Source: Chthoniobacter flavus Ellin428 (GTDB lineage: Bacteria > Verrucomicrobiota > Verrucomicrobiia > Chthoniobacterales > Chthoniobacteraceae). Taken from it: DNA of 64,000 bases. Within the stretch, counting starts at the first letter, position 1; every line of letters begins with the position of its first letter. Location of the stretch: the NCBI RefSeq assembly GCF_000173075.1, contig NZ_ABVL01000001.1:310001-374000 (forward strand). The letters are read 5' to 3'. The position numbers and the translations under genes are program-made. Below the pieces are notes generated by a model that made no database searches, was not told where the DNA came from, and saw nothing but the letters and a program-made list of their open reading frames with translations. Shown here one piece after another: positions 25,992 through 35,322 of the stretch.

Positions 25992-28900
25992 ATGAAGAAC
26001 CTGCTCGTCTGGCAAAAGCTCGCCCTGCTGGGTGCGGTCTTTTTGGTTCCGCTGGTCGTGGTGACGTACGCGCTCATTTCCTCCGTGCACAGCCTAGGTG
26101 TGGCTTCGGCTCGGCATGAGTTGCAGGGAATCGAATATGCGCGGGCCCTTCTGCCGGTGCTGCACGATGTGCAACTGCTCCGCGCTTCCGACGCCACGGC
26201 TGCAGAAGGGGACCGCGCCCGGCACCGGGCGGATCTGCAGCACGACATGGCCCAGCTCGATGCCGTCGATGCCCGTCTGCGTGCCAATCTGCGGCTTTCC
26301 CAGAAATGGGCGGCGCTGGCCGAGCGCTGCCGGAAGATCCTCGAGGCCCCGCCTTCCGCGGGCACGCAGGATGAACTGGCCCGCATTGCTCGCAGCGGCC
26401 TCGGTTTGATCCAGGAGGTGGCCGACCACTCCGAGCTCACCCTCGATCCCGAACCCGGCAGCTACTACTTCATGGACCTGGGCCTGCTGAAATTGCCGGA
26501 GCACGCGGAGTTGGTTTCGCAGGCCTGGAGTCGTCTCACCGCCGGTGCGCCGGGGCAGCCGCTCGATACCACCACGCGCTACGATCTGCGCCGCATCACC
26601 GGGGTGATCGACTATCTCCATACCCAGGCCAGCGAAGCGCTGGCCAAGGCGCAAACGGCCGCTCCCCAGGCGGCCGGGCATCTGCAAATTCCCAAGCCAG
26701 TCTCGGATTCGATCGAACGGGCCCTTTCCTCGAATACCTGGCGACTGGAACCATCGACGCTGGCTACGGCCCTGACGGCACGGCTCGATGCGGATTACCA
26801 GCTTGCGGACAAGGTGAGCTTCGTCCTCGTCGACTTGCTTCATCAGCGTATCGATCGTTTGCAGCGGCGCGTCATTCTCTCCCTGGTCATCGGCGTGCTC
26901 GGGCTGCTCATCGTTTCCGCGCTCGGCTGGTCGCTCATTCGCGACATCACGCAGCCGCTGGGTGAGCTCTCGACCACCGCGCAAGCGATCGAGGAGGGGG
27001 AACTCGATGCGCCGGTGACAGTGCGGCATCGGCGCGACGAAATCGGGCGGCTGGCCGATGCCTTGCGTCGCATGATCATCGCGCAGCGGCAGAGCCGGCA
27101 AAAGCTGGTGGAGAATAACCTGGAAATGCTGGCGGCAAATGAAAAGCTCCAGGCCAAGACCGCCGAAGCGGAGCACCTCGCCGTGGAGGCCACGGCGGCG
27201 AATCGGGCCAAGCGTGACTTTCTCGCGGTGATGAGCCACGAAATCCGCACGCCGATGAATGGCATCATCGGCATGACCGAGCTGGCGCTGAACTCCGGGG
27301 TCACACCCATCCAGCAGGAATATCTGGAGATGGTCCGCAGTTCGGCGGAGACGCTGCTCGAGCTGCTGAACGATATTCTCGATTTCTCCAAGATCGAAGC
27401 GGGGCGGCTGGAGCTGGAACACATCGATTTCGACCTGCGCGATTTGCTCGGCGACACCATGCAGGCGCTCGGGGTGCGGGCGCATGCGCACGGCCTGGAA
27501 CTGGCGCTGCAAATTCGCCCCGATGTGCCCGACGCGCTCACCGGCGATCCGCACCGCCTGCGCCAGGTGGTGGTGAATCTCGTGGGCAACGCGCTGAAAT
27601 TCACCGAGCGGGGCGAGGTGACCGTGCTGGTGGAGAACGACCCGTCCGGTGATGAAAAAGTTCGGTTGCGCTTCGTCGTGCGCGATACGGGCATCGGCAT
27701 TCCGCCCGAAGCGCAGGCGCGCATCTTCAATGCCTTCTCGCAGGCGGATAGCTCGACCACGCGGCGCTTTGGTGGCAGCGGGCTGGGGCTGGCGATCACC
27801 AGCCAGCTCGTGGGCATGATGGGTGGCCAGATCAATGTGGAAAGCCAGGTGGGGCAAGGGAGCACGTTTACCTTCACCGCGGCCTTTGACCGCCAGCCGG
27901 ACCGGCCACCGATTACCCTGCCGGAACTCGAACACCTGCGCGTGCTTGCCGTGGATGACAACGCGACGAACCGCCTCATCCTGCGCGAGCTCTTCACAAG
28001 CTGGCGCATGGAAGTGGTGATTGCGGATTCCGCGCCGGCGGCGCTGGCGGCGCTGGATCGTGCGGGACGCGACGGTCAACCAATCGCCCTCGTGGTGACG
28101 GATATGATGATGCCGGACGTCGACGGCTTTGGCCTCGTGGAGCGGATGCGTGCGAGCCCGCTGCTGCGCGATACGCAGGTCATCATGCTCACGTCGTCGA
28201 ATCGTCCGGAGGATATGGCGCGTTGCCAGCAGATGGGGATCGGGGCGCATCTTGTGAAGCCGATCAAACAATCGCGACTCATGGATTCCATCGTCACCGT
28301 GATGGGCCGGTCGTCGCGCCGCCGGGAAAAGCCGGTCGAGACAGACGTGCCGCGCCAGCGTCCCTTGCGCATTCTGCTCGCCGAGGACAATGCGGTGAAC
28401 CAGCGCCTGGCCGTGGTCAATCTGGAATCGTGGGGCCACACGGTGACCGTGGCGCACAATGGACGCGAGGCGGTCGAGTTGTTTACCGCGCAGCCGTTCG
28501 ATCTCATCCTCATGGATTCGCAGATGCCACGCATGGGAGGATTTGAGGCGACGGCAGAGATTCGCCGGCGCGAGGCGGGCAGCGGCGCGCATGTGCCGAT
28601 CGTCGCGATGACGGCGAATGTGATGAAGGGTTCCCGCGAAGAGTGCCTGGGCGCCGGGATGGATGGCTATGTGGCCAAGCCGATGCGGCGGCATGAGTTG
28701 ATCAAGGAGATCGCGGCGGTGGTGCCGGGTTTCATCCTCGGCAGCGAACCCGTGCCCGCTGCGGTCGAGGACATCGATGTAGAGGCGGCTGTGCCAGCCG
28801 CCTCCAATGTTGGAGAAACCTCTATTGAAGAGACCGCTCCCTTCGACTCCGCCGCCTTCCTCAAAAACCTCAGCGGCAACCGCGCCCTGGCGGTGAAAAT

Positions 28901-29231
28901 GATCCATCTCGGCCTCGACGCAGACGCGCCGCGGCTGATGAATGATCTGCGGGAAGGCCTGGCTATTCGCGATATCGCCGCGATTGAAAATGCCGCCCAC
29001 GGCATCAAGGGGCTGGTCGGTGAATTTCGGGCACGCGTGGCCTATGCCGCGGCCAAGGAACTCGAGGACGCGGCCCGTGGGCACGAATCCGAATCAATCC
29101 CCGGCTACGCGCAGGCTTTGATGGAGGAGTTTGACCGGTTGGCCGTGGCGTTGCGGGAGTTTCTCGCGGAAGAAGAAGGGGGGAAAGGTAGAACATCCAA
29201 CGCCCAACATCCAACACCCAACATCCAATGA
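25992..29231 (+). CDS. Hybrid sensor histidine kinase with two receivers and HPt
   Basis: 1079 residues. A transmembrane segment near 10-30, a ~280-residue extracytoplasmic helical sensor, a second span near 292-318 ([20 protein letters not shown]), HAMP ([21 protein letters not shown] in pieces), a coiled linker, HisKA with His416 in [13 protein letters not shown], and HATPase with N, G1 (DTGIGIP) and G2 boxes. Receiver 1 has phospho-Asp 704 in [13 protein letters not shown], receiver 2 Asp 842 in [14 protein letters not shown], and an HPt follows with His1003 in NAAHGIKG. This is a complete internal phosphorelay. The last ~12 residues are translated from the adjoining AACATCCAAC repeat. Signal unknown; the next gene encodes a response-regulator partner. 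Confidence 0.92.
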   Translation: MKNLLVWQKLALLGAVFLVPLVVVTYALISSVHSLGVASARHELQGIEYARALLPVLHDVQLLRASDATAAEGDRARHRADLQHDMAQLDAVDARLRANLRLSQKWAALAERCRKILEAPPSAGTQDELARIARSGLGLIQEVADHSELTLDPEPGSYYFMDLGLLKLPEHAELVSQAWSRLTAGAPGQPLDTTTRYDLRRITGVIDYLHTQASEALAKAQTAAPQAAGHLQIPKPVSDSIERALSSNTWRLEPSTLATALTARLDADYQLADKVSFVLVDLLHQRIDRLQRRVILSLVIGVLGLLIVSALGWSLIRDITQPLGELSTTAQAIEEGELDAPVTVRHRRDEIGRLADALRRMIIAQRQSRQKLVENNLEMLAANEKLQAKTAEAEHLAVEATAANRAKRDFLAVMSHEIRTPMNGIIGMTELALNSGVTPIQQEYLEMVRSSAETLLELLNDILDFSKIEAGRLELEHIDFDLRDLLGDTMQALGVRAHAHGLELALQIRPDVPDALTGDPHRLRQVVVNLVGNALKFTERGEVTVLVENDPSGDEKVRLRFVVRDTGIGIPPEAQARIFNAFSQADSSTTRRFGGSGLGLAITSQLVGMMGGQINVESQVGQGSTFTFTAAFDRQPDRPPITLPELEHLRVLAVDDNATNRLILRELFTSWRMEVVIADSAPAALAALDRAGRDGQPIALVVTDMMMPDVDGFGLVERMRASPLLRDTQVIMLTSSNRPEDMARCQQMGIGAHLVKPIKQSRLMDSIVTVMGRSSRRREKPVETDVPRQRPLRILLAEDNAVNQRLAVVNLESWGHTVTVAHNGREAVELFTAQPFDLILMDSQMPRMGGFEATAEIRRREAGSGAHVPIVAMTANVMKGSREECLGAGMDGYVAKPMRRHELIKEIAAVVPGFILGSEPVPAAVEDIDVEAAVPAASNVGETSIEETAPFDSAAFLKNLSGNRALAVKMIHLGLDADAPRLMNDLREGLAIRDIAAIENAAHGIKGLVGEFRARVAYAAAKELEDAARGHESESIPGYAQALMEEFDRLAVALREFLAEEEGGKGRTSNAQHPTPNIQ

Positions 29232-29351
29232 AGAACAGCCGATCCGCCGGACGCTCTCGCAGTTCGCTTGCGCCATTGGATGTTGGAGGTTGGGTGTTGG
29301 AGGTTGGATGTTCTCCCCATGTTGGGTGTTGGACGTTGGATGTTGGATGTT
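29188..29351. repeat. AACATCCAAC-word inverted repeat
   Basis: C-rich words AACATCCAAC/GCCCAACATCC fill 29188-29228; the mirrored GGATGTTGGAGGTTGGGTGTTGG text fills 29277-29351. A unique ~48-base stretch separates the arms. The left arm supplies the last codons and stop (TGA 29229-29231) of the histidine kinase gene. A short related piece occurs at 40056-40075. Confidence 0.75.
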
Positions 29352-29364
29352 AATAATCCCCAGT

Positions 29365-30717
29365 ATGAGCACTCCCTCACCGACAAAAGGCCGCATCCTG
29401 GTCGCCGAAGATGTCCGGGTGATCGCCTTTAAAATTACCCAGGCCCTGCAGGTCGCAGGTTACACCGTGGAGACGGCGGCGGACGGCGAAGAATGCCTGA
29501 ACAAAGCGCGGCAAATGCTGCCCGATCTCGTGGTGCTGGATATCATGATGCCGCGGATGCACGGCATCGAAGTGCTCAAGACCTTGCGCGACGAGCATCG
29601 CACTGCGCGCACGGGCGTGATTGTCTGCACGGCCAAGGATTTCAAAACCGAGCACGACGAAGCCGCACGGCTCGGCGTTTTCGATTATCTCACCAAGCCA
29701 TTTGAGCCGGCGGTGCTGGTGAAAAAGGTGGAGGCGTTCTTTGCGCGCCGCGGTGGTGACCGGGGCGTGCCGGAATATCCGAGCCCCATCGTCACGGAAG
29801 ATTTGCCAACGTCGACCTTCACCCCGGTGCTCGATACCACGCGGCTGGGCTACACGCTCTGGGGTTCGCGCGGTTCCACCCCCACGCCGGGGGCGCGCTT
29901 TCTGCGTCACGGCGGCAATACTTCCTGCATGTCGGTGGTGCTGGGGGATGAGCAATTCGTCTTCGACGCGGGTTCGGGTATTCGTGATCTCGGCTTCGAC
30001 GTGCTCCAGAGCCAGCGGCGCAAGCTGCATCTGTTCGTTACGCACACGCACTGGGATCACATTCAGGGATTCCCATTTTTTGCCCCGGCTTATGTGCCTG
30101 GATTTGAGATCACGATCTATGGGGCCGAAGGCTTTGGCAAAGACCTCAAATCCGTCTTTCGCGGCCAGCTCGACCGGGAGTATTTCCCGGTGCAGATGGA
30201 GGATATGCAGTCCTACCTGCAGTTCCGGCAGCTCGCCGTGAATCCGATGACCATTGGATCGGCGCGGATTTCGTGGGAGTTCGCGCAGCACCCGGGCGCC
30301 ACGGTGGGCTACAAGATCGAGATCGATGGGAAGAAGATCGTCTGGGTGCCCGATAATGAATTCCTCCAGGGCTATACTGGGTCGCCAGAGGATTTGACCC
30401 GCGACCACCCGCTGGTGGTGCCGTACGGCCGAATGATCGATTTCCTTTCCGACGCCGATGTGGTGATTCATGAGGCGCAATACACCTGTGAGGAGTATCC
30501 CAAGAAGGTCCGCTGGGGGCACTCCTCGGTCTCAAATGCCTGTGCCCTCATGAAGTTGGCCGGCGTCCGGAACTGGGTCGTGACCCACCACGACCCCATG
30601 CACGACGACGCTTTCCTGGATACGAAGCTCCAGTTGACCCGCCAGATCTTCGAACGGATGGGCCATGAAATGTATGTGACCCACGGCTACGACGGGATGA
30701 CGGAATACTTCCGGTAG
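29365..30717 (+). CDS. Response regulator fused to a metallo-beta-lactamase-fold hydrolase
   Basis: 450 residues from ATG 29365; upstream frame is repeat DNA. Residues 1-125 are a receiver (LVAEDVRVIAFKI, phospho-Asp 59 in VVLDIMMPRMHG, T in VIVCTAKDF, K in YLTKPFEP). From ~165 to the end is an MBL-fold domain with metal motif HTHWDH (227-232), GGNTSCMSV, an IHEAQYT strand near 370 with a likely metal-bridging acidic residue, and THHDPMHDD near 408. The hydrolase resembles PhnP/RNase-Z-like or cyclic-nucleotide-type phosphodiesterases, so output by hydrolysing a small molecule is plausible. It follows the hybrid kinase, its probable phosphodonor. Confidence 0.85.
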   Translation: MSTPSPTKGRILVAEDVRVIAFKITQALQVAGYTVETAADGEECLNKARQMLPDLVVLDIMMPRMHGIEVLKTLRDEHRTARTGVIVCTAKDFKTEHDEAARLGVFDYLTKPFEPAVLVKKVEAFFARRGGDRGVPEYPSPIVTEDLPTSTFTPVLDTTRLGYTLWGSRGSTPTPGARFLRHGGNTSCMSVVLGDEQFVFDAGSGIRDLGFDVLQSQRRKLHLFVTHTHWDHIQGFPFFAPAYVPGFEITIYGAEGFGKDLKSVFRGQLDREYFPVQMEDMQSYLQFRQLAVNPMTIGSARISWEFAQHPGATVGYKIEIDGKKIVWVPDNEFLQGYTGSPEDLTRDHPLVVPYGRMIDFLSDADVVIHEAQYTCEEYPKKVRWGHSSVSNACALMKLAGVRNWVVTHHDPMHDDAFLDTKLQLTRQIFERMGHEMYVTHGYDGMTEYFR

Positions 30718-30724
30718 GGGAGGG

Positions 30725-30807
30725 CAAAGTGCTCAGTGCCAGGTGCCGGCAGAATCTGGCGTGAGCCCGGCCACTAAACACTTTTGGCACTAAGCACTAA
30801 GCACTTT
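30725..30807. repeat. AAGTGCT-word inverted repeat
   Basis: AAAGTGCTCAGTGCCAGGTGCC at 30726-30747 is mirrored by GGCACTAAGCACTAAGCACTTT at 30786-30807. It begins 8 bases after the receiver-MBL gene and may end that transcript. Confidence 0.7.
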
Positions 30808-30878
30808 CCGCCCCGCGCCCCGGCACTTTCCCCAACCTTTCCCTTTTCAGGCGAAAAACCTGTGGCATTCTCCCACCC

Positions 30879-32198
30879 GTGAAAACCCCTGAGCCCCCCC
30901 GTTTCCTTTCTGCCTTCCCCGTCTCTTCGGCTGAAGCTCAGCCAGTGGAAATCCGTGAGGAGAAAACGCGTGAGGACAAGACCCGCGACGAGAAGGGCCG
31001 CGACGAGAAAGAGAAGAAGCGTGACGAAAAAATCGTTCCTCGCTACGTCCATGCGCCGGCCCTGCGTGACTACGGCATGGGACCGCGGAATCTTTTCTGG
31101 GGTGTTGGCCTGCTGATTGTCGCGTCGGTCATGCTCGTGGTCGCGATTCTCCTCGTGGGCTCGAAGGCCATGATTTCGGTGGCCACGTGCCTGCTCACTT
31201 TCACCGCGCTTTTCGTTCTCACCCGCATGCACGTTTTCCGCCAGCGCAATGGTGGTTTCCTTGCGGTGGGCCTGGTCTGCCTGATCGGTGCGGCGGTTCC
31301 GCTGCTCGAGAGCGCGTTTACGGCGGCGAAGACGTTCGTTTCCGTTCGCACCACGGGCTCGTCGGCGGCGTTTCGCGTGGATGAGCCGGCGCCGTTGCTC
31401 ACGCAGTCCTTCGCACTGGCGCAGCCGTCGGCGGACGCCAAACAGGTGCGGGTCCTGCGCGATTCGCGGGTGGTGATTGCCGGCAAGCCGTTCGAGATCA
31501 AGGCGGGCGACCGGTTTCTGTTCGTCGGGACGAAGGGTGACGAGACGGCCTTTGGCGTGCGCGACCTGAATGTGTCGCTGCCCTCCAGTGTGGTCGAAGT
31601 CGTCGACCCGAAAGCCGTGGCCAAGGAAGTGCCGGCGACCGCGGCGAATCCGCTGACTTCCGCGGCGTCCGCTCCCGCAGCGCCCAAGGCCGCGGCGAAA
31701 GCGAAGGCCGGTGGCGCGGACGATGCGGAGCTGGCGGAGATCACTCGCAGCGCCCAGCAGGAGGCGATGCGCCGCTACCCAGCGCTGGCCTTGAAGGATT
31801 CGCTCGAGAATGCGATGTTCGTTTCGACTTACAAGCAGCTTCGCGAAGCGGGGAGCGACAATTTTTTCTCCAATCCCGAATGGCCGATCGAGCTCGCCGA
31901 GCTTCTCGCCAAGCGCGAGGGTTGGAGCCGTGGAGGCAGCCCCCTCACGACCGGACCGGCTCCGGTTCTCGACGCGCCCGCGGAGGCTCCGATCGCGGAT
32001 GCGCCCGCCGCTGAGCCGCCCGCTGCGGAACCGCCGGTCGCCGAAGCACCTGTGCCGGTCGCGCAACCGGTGCAACGTGCGCTGCCTGTGGCACCGGTAG
32101 CGCAACCTGCCGCCAGGCCCAAAGGCCCGCCGGCGGCTCTCCCTCCGATTAGCGCACTCGACGCCGGCGCGAGCCTCCCGCAGACCGGGGGCCGCTAG
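30879..32198 (+). CDS. Hypothetical membrane protein with charged N-terminus and Pro/Ala-rich tail
   Basis: 439 residues starting at GTG 30879. The N-terminus is very charged (EEKTREDKTRDEKGRDEKEK), followed by three hydrophobic segments at about 77-100, 105-122 and 128-145. The middle region (~150-235) includes VRVLRDSRVVIAGKPFEIKAGDRFLFVG and may be a small folded soluble domain; ~250-345 is partly helical and ~345-439 is a low-complexity Pro/Ala stretch. Family not recognised. It stands alone between repeat regions. A shorter start inside the charged segment cannot be excluded. Confidence 0.6.
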   Translation: MKTPEPPRFLSAFPVSSAEAQPVEIREEKTREDKTRDEKGRDEKEKKRDEKIVPRYVHAPALRDYGMGPRNLFWGVGLLIVASVMLVVAILLVGSKAMISVATCLLTFTALFVLTRMHVFRQRNGGFLAVGLVCLIGAAVPLLESAFTAAKTFVSVRTTGSSAAFRVDEPAPLLTQSFALAQPSADAKQVRVLRDSRVVIAGKPFEIKAGDRFLFVGTKGDETAFGVRDLNVSLPSSVVEVVDPKAVAKEVPATAANPLTSAASAPAAPKAAAKAKAGGADDAELAEITRSAQQEAMRRYPALALKDSLENAMFVSTYKQLREAGSDNFFSNPEWPIELAELLAKREGWSRGGSPLTTGPAPVLDAPAEAPIADAPAAEPPAAEPPVAEAPVPVAQPVQRALPVAPVAQPAARPKGPPAALPPISALDAGASLPQTGGR

Positions 32199-32385
32199 GT
32201 TTTATCGACACTCAAACTGGCGAATAAGGTGCATCGCGGAGCGATGCCATGCAGGAAGCCGTGGACTTTCCAGTCTGCTTTGGCAGACGACGCTCTCGCT
32301 AATCGCGGCACAGCAGAAACTGCCCGAAACCGCCCCGGCGCGAGCGGTTATAGGCAGCGCTTTGCCCGCCAACTCTCAGCGGCGC
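32199..32385. other. Gap with hairpin words related to other intergenic repeats
   Basis: GCATCGC-GGA-GCGATGC (32232-32248) is a perfect short hairpin, and GTGGACTTTCCAGTCTGC nearby resembles the GCGACTTTCCAGTCGCC word inside the 48.9-kb element. No gene is seen. Confidence 0.4.
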
Positions 32386-33246
32386 TCACTTTACCGTCTC
32401 GAGATATTTGAGGCTCTGCGGCAGAGCGTCATGCACGGTCGGGGACTCGTCCTCGATGAAATAATACTTCACGCCCACCTTGGCAGCGGCTTTGAGGATC
32501 GTCGGCCAATCGATCTGGCCCGTGCCAATCGGCACGTCGTCGGTCAGCGGGGCATGGCCGGTGTAAACGCCACGCATCGCTCCTTTGCGCATATCCTTGA
32601 GGTGCATCAGCGCCCAGCGGCCCGGATACTTCTCGAGCAACTTCGCCGGATCGACGCCCGGCAGGAAAACCCAGAACACGTCCATCTCGTAAGACACGAG
32701 GTCGGGCTTGGTCTCTTTCACCAGCATGTCAAAGAACGTGTCGCTCGCACCTTCGCTCACCGGTTTGAATTCATACCCGTGCGTGTGATAGAAAAACTGA
32801 ATGCCCGCGGCCTTGAACGCCTCGCCGAAGGTATTGAAATCGGCCGCCGCCCGCTTCACATCGGCCTCGCCGAATTCCGCTTCCTTGTGCGGAATCCACG
32901 CGACGCCCGCGTATTTCAAACCCAGGGCCTGCGCTTTCTTCACCGCGCCGGGCAGGTCCTTCTTCAAGTCGTCGTAGCCGAAGTGCATGCCAATCGGCGT
33001 GATGCCACGCGAGGCCAGCTCTTCCTTTACCTTCTCCGGCGGCAGCGGGATGGCCGCGTAGACTTCGGCGTATTTGAACCCGAGCGCCTTGGTTTCATCG
33101 AAGGCTGCGATCGGGTCTTTCTTGAAAGTGTCGCGCAGGCTGTAGAGCTGAAGGCCGAGCGGGCCTTTGAAGTCGCCTTGCAGATCGATTTCCGCGGCTT
33201 GGGCGGTGACGGCGAGGGCGAGCAGGGGGAGGAAGAAACGTTTCAT
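32386..33246 (-). CDS. Secreted sugar phosphate isomerase/epimerase-like TIM-barrel protein
   Basis: 286 residues from ATG 33246 (MKRFFLPLLALAVTAQA), a signal peptide; a longer frame upstream is repeat DNA. The barrel follows xylose-isomerase-like/AP-endonuclease-2 family spacing: GLQLYSLRDTF near residue 31, GFKYAEVYA, IGMHFGYDD, FFYHTHGYEF near 152 and SYEMDVFWVF near 183, ending GTGQIDWPTILKAA and YYFIEDE. Histidine and acidic residues at these strands are the usual metal ligands. Such exported isomerase-like proteins are very common in Verrucomicrobiota and Planctomycetota. Substrate unknown. Confidence 0.85.
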   Translation of the reverse strand: MKRFFLPLLALAVTAQAAEIDLQGDFKGPLGLQLYSLRDTFKKDPIAAFDETKALGFKYAEVYAAIPLPPEKVKEELASRGITPIGMHFGYDDLKKDLPGAVKKAQALGLKYAGVAWIPHKEAEFGEADVKRAAADFNTFGEAFKAAGIQFFYHTHGYEFKPVSEGASDTFFDMLVKETKPDLVSYEMDVFWVFLPGVDPAKLLEKYPGRWALMHLKDMRKGAMRGVYTGHAPLTDDVPIGTGQIDWPTILKAAAKVGVKYYFIEDESPTVHDALPQSLKYLETVK

Positions 33247-33275
33247 TGAGGGGTAGGTGGTTCTGCGGGAGTTCC

Positions 33276-33352
33276 TTATCTTAATCTTAATCGTAATCAT
33301 AATCTTAATCCCAAATCCTCACGCCAAGGGAAGAGTAAGATTACGATTAAGA
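33276..33352. repeat. (TTAATC)-word inverted repeat, copy 2
   Basis: TTATCTTAATCTTAATCGTAATCATAATC at 33276-33310 is mirrored by AAGAGTAAGATTACGATTAAGAA at 33331-33353. It lies between two minus-strand genes, right before the stop of the MOSC gene. Confidence 0.7.
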
Positions 33353-33847
33353 AACCGCCGCCGCCTTGCCGCTGCCACTCACCCGTAGCACGCCGTCGGT
33401 CAGGATCTTCGCGCGCAAACCACCCCGGCCGCGCAACGCTTCCTCGGTGCCCGCGGTGAAAGCGCCATCCTGCCAGTAGCACGGCGAACATTCACTCGTG
33501 GCCAAAAAGCGCACGCCCTGAATGGCGAATTCGCGCCCGACCAGCGCGTACAAATCGACACCGCGCGTGATGACGTTGCGGCGAAAAACCGACGGCGCCT
33601 TGTCCCACACGCCGAAGCGCGCGCAGAGATCATCATACATTTCCCCGGGGAAAAAGGTGATCTGGCCCTTGTAGTCGGGTTTGTAATCGAGAAACCGGTC
33701 GCCCTCGATTCCGCGTCCGGCGAGGCAGCGCACTTCCGGCACTTCGATCATCGGATTTTCCCCCGGCGGCTTGCCGTGATGACCGAAAAAATTGTGCCCC
33801 GGCGAAATGAAAAGATGCTGGATGGTGATGGCGGGCTCGTCTGTCAT
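33347..33847 (-). CDS. MOSC domain protein
   Basis: 166 residues from ATG 33847. MOSC marks are GIEGDRFLDYKPDYKGQITFF near residue 46 (in pieces), PSVFRRNVITRGVDLYALVGREF near 84, and ECSPCYWQD near 120 with the conserved Cys. MOSC domains handle the sulfur atom of molybdenum cofactor, or act in detoxification by Moco enzymes. It is divergent from mobA with only eight bases between the starts, so both share one regulatory region, and Moco genes follow. The final ~5 residues lie in the adjoining repeat. Confidence 0.85.
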   Translation of the reverse strand: MTDEPAITIQHLFISPGHNFFGHHGKPPGENPMIEVPEVRCLAGRGIEGDRFLDYKPDYKGQITFFPGEMYDDLCARFGVWDKAPSVFRRNVITRGVDLYALVGREFAIQGVRFLATSECSPCYWQDGAFTAGTEEALRGRGGLRAKILTDGVLRVSGSGKAAAVS

Positions 33848-33855
33848 TCGGTGCT

Positions 33856-34473
33856 GTGTTGCAAGATGCTGCCAATTCATCGTCGTCGCCAACAGGAAAT
33901 CCGGCCTTCAGCGCGGTGCTGCTGGCCGGCGGCAAATCCACCCGTATGGGGCGCGACAAGGCCGCCGTCATCTTCGAAGGCCGGCCGCTCTGGGAGCGAC
34001 AACTGGCGACCCTTGCTGCGTTGCAACCGCGTGAGCTTTTCATCTCGGGCAGGCCGGATGGTCCCTACATCGATCACGGAACCGAGGTGATCGCCGATTT
34101 GCATCCCGGCTGCGGACCGCTGAGTGGCCTCGAGTCCGCCTGCTGGCGGACGCAAACACCGCTGCTCTGTGTGTTGGCGATCGACCTGCCATGGATGACG
34201 ACAGCGTTTCTCGAGCGACTGGTCAAAATAGCCACGCTGGATGGCCGCGGCATCGTCCCACGAAATGGCGATTACTTCGAACCGCTCGCCGCCGTCTACC
34301 CGCGCGGAATTTTGAGTTTGGTCGACGCACATCTGCGTCGCGGCGATCATTCGATGCAACGTCTCATCCAGCGCGCGGTCGACCTCGACCTCATGATCGT
34401 CGACCCGCTGCCCGAGGACGAACGGTCACTCTTCCGCAACGTCAACGCGCCCGCCGATCTGCCCGGTAACTGA
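33856..34473 (+). CDS. mobA: Molybdenum cofactor guanylyltransferase
   Basis: 205 residues starting at GTG 33856. The nucleotidyltransferase fold is shown by SAVLLAGGKSTRMGRDKA (about residues 19-36), with the LAGGxSxRMGxDK motif that binds GTP, then IADLHPGCGPLSGLESA near 80 and the metal-binding VLAIDLPWM near 105. It attaches GMP to molybdopterin. Head-to-head with the MOSC gene; convergent with moaE across a long hairpin repeat. Confidence 0.9.
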   Translation: MLQDAANSSSSPTGNPAFSAVLLAGGKSTRMGRDKAAVIFEGRPLWERQLATLAALQPRELFISGRPDGPYIDHGTEVIADLHPGCGPLSGLESACWRTQTPLLCVLAIDLPWMTTAFLERLVKIATLDGRGIVPRNGDYFEPLAAVYPRGILSLVDAHLRRGDHSMQRLIQRAVDLDLMIVDPLPEDERSLFRNVNAPADLPGN

Positions 34474-34946
34474 AAGAGGGAGTAGCCGCAAAAAGGCGCA
34501 AAAGGCACAAAAAGAGTTCCCATTCCGCGACTCCCTTTTTTGCGTCTTTTGCGCCTTTTTGCGGCTACTCCCTTCGCACATTTCCAGATCGGCACGTCGG
34601 CTTTCATCCGGTCGATCGCGTCGGCGAGAAAGCGCAACGCCTCGCCGCGGTGAGAGGAAAGCACCCGAACGAAGAGCGACGCCTCGCCGACTGGCACCCA
34701 GCCGAGTCGATGAATGAACACCACCGCGGCACAAGGGTGCGCCGCGCAGAGTTGGTCGAAGATGCGTTCGAGGTGTTTCCGCGCCATCGATTCATGCGCC
34801 TCGTAGTGGAGACCGGCCAGCGCCGCGCCTTGCTCGAGTTCGCGCACCAGGCCTTGAAATTCGACGCACGCCCCGATCTCCCGCGAGGGCAGGACGGGCG
34901 GGGGGATGACAATCGGGGTGTGGGTAAAGGTGATTTGCTTTTCCAT
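34347..34946 (-). CDS. moaE: Molybdopterin synthase catalytic subunit MoaE, with abnormal C-terminal extension
   Basis: ATG 34946 opens a 199-residue frame. Residues 1-~118 are MoaE: GACVEFQGLVRELEQG near 23, LHYEAHESMARKHLERIF near 46, VVFIHRLGWVPVGEASLFVRV near 75, then the active-site region RMKADVPIWKCAKG. After that the frame enters the long repeat (VAAKRRKRRKK) and continues antisense to the mobA 3' end until 34347. A normal MoaE is ~140-150 residues, so the last ~20 native residues are replaced by ~80 unrelated ones. It transfers sulfur with MoaD to make molybdopterin. Start abuts moaD. Confidence 0.85.
   Translation of the reverse strand: MEKQITFTHTPIVIPPPVLPSREIGACVEFQGLVRELEQGAALAGLHYEAHESMARKHLERIFDQLCAAHPCAAVVFIHRLGWVPVGEASLFVRVLSSHRGEALRFLADAIDRMKADVPIWKCAKGVAAKRRKRRKKGSRGMGTLFVPFAPFCGYSLFQLPGRSAGALTLRKSDRSSSGSGSTIMRSRSTARWMRRCIE
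34478..34572. repeat. GCAAAAAGGC-word long inverted repeat
   Basis: GGGAGTAGCCGCAAAAAGGC and following GCAAAAGGCACAAAAAGAG (34478-34515) pair with CTCCCTTTTTTGCGTCTTTTGCGCC and TTTTTGCGGCTACTCCC (34531-34572). Arms are about 38-42 bases with few mismatches. It begins four bases after the mobA stop and occupies the place where the moaE stop should be, so moaE reads through it. Confidence 0.8.
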
Positions 34947-34948
34947 GG

Positions 34949-35179
34949 CTAACCTCCGCTGACCGGTGGAATGAGCGCGATCTCCCGGGCGTTGCCGATC
35001 GGGCCATCCCACGAATGATATTCCTCATCGACCGCCACCCGCCACGTCTCGAGACGTGCACCGGGTAGCACGCGGGCGAGGATGGCGCGCGGGGTTTCTC
35101 CCGGCTCGCAATCCACCATGCGCTCGGGCCAGCCGAGTTGGTCGCGGGCTTGGGCAAAGGCGAGGAGTTTGACTTGCAT
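34949..35179 (-). CDS. moaD: Molybdopterin synthase sulfur-carrier subunit MoaD
   Basis: 76 residues from ATG 35179, a ubiquitin-like fold: VKLLAFAQARDQLGWPE at the N-terminus, VAVDEEYHSWDGPI in the middle, and the terminal IALIPPVSGG whose Gly-Gly tail is adenylated and thiocarboxylated. Its stop lies two bases before the moaE start, so the pair is one transcript. Divergent from moeA across a TTAATC-word repeat. Confidence 0.92.
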   Translation of the reverse strand: MQVKLLAFAQARDQLGWPERMVDCEPGETPRAILARVLPGARLETWRVAVDEEYHSWDGPIGNAREIALIPPVSGG

Positions 35180-35228
35180 GGATGGGATGTAACGGAGAAC
35201 TCTCGGCAAGCGCCAGCGCGCTCTCAGT

Positions 35229-35296
35229 CTTAATCTTAATCTTACTCTTTCCCTTGCGCGGAGGGATTAAGATTAAGAGTAAGATTACGATTAAGA
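35229..35296. repeat. (TTAATC)-word inverted repeat, copy 3
   Basis: CTTAATCTTAATCTTACTCTTTC at 35229-35251 is mirrored by GGATTAAGATTAAGAGTAAG with ATTACGATTAAG to 35295. Here it lies between divergent genes (moaD and moeA), so it cannot simply be a terminator; it would sit in one or both 5' regions. Confidence 0.7.
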
Positions 35297-35322
35297 GCCT
35301 GCCGCCCGTCCTTTCACCCGCC

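Noticed and set aside
26094..29084. 996-residue open frame antisense to the hybrid histidine kinase
   Set aside because: The forward frame has all kinase, receiver and HPt motifs; the reverse frame is an Arg/His/Gln-rich shadow typical of high-GC DNA.
29188..29351. Repeat words considered as a CRISPR array
   Set aside because: Words are degenerate, spaced by a few bases, mirrored on both strands, with no unique spacers and no cas genes nearby.
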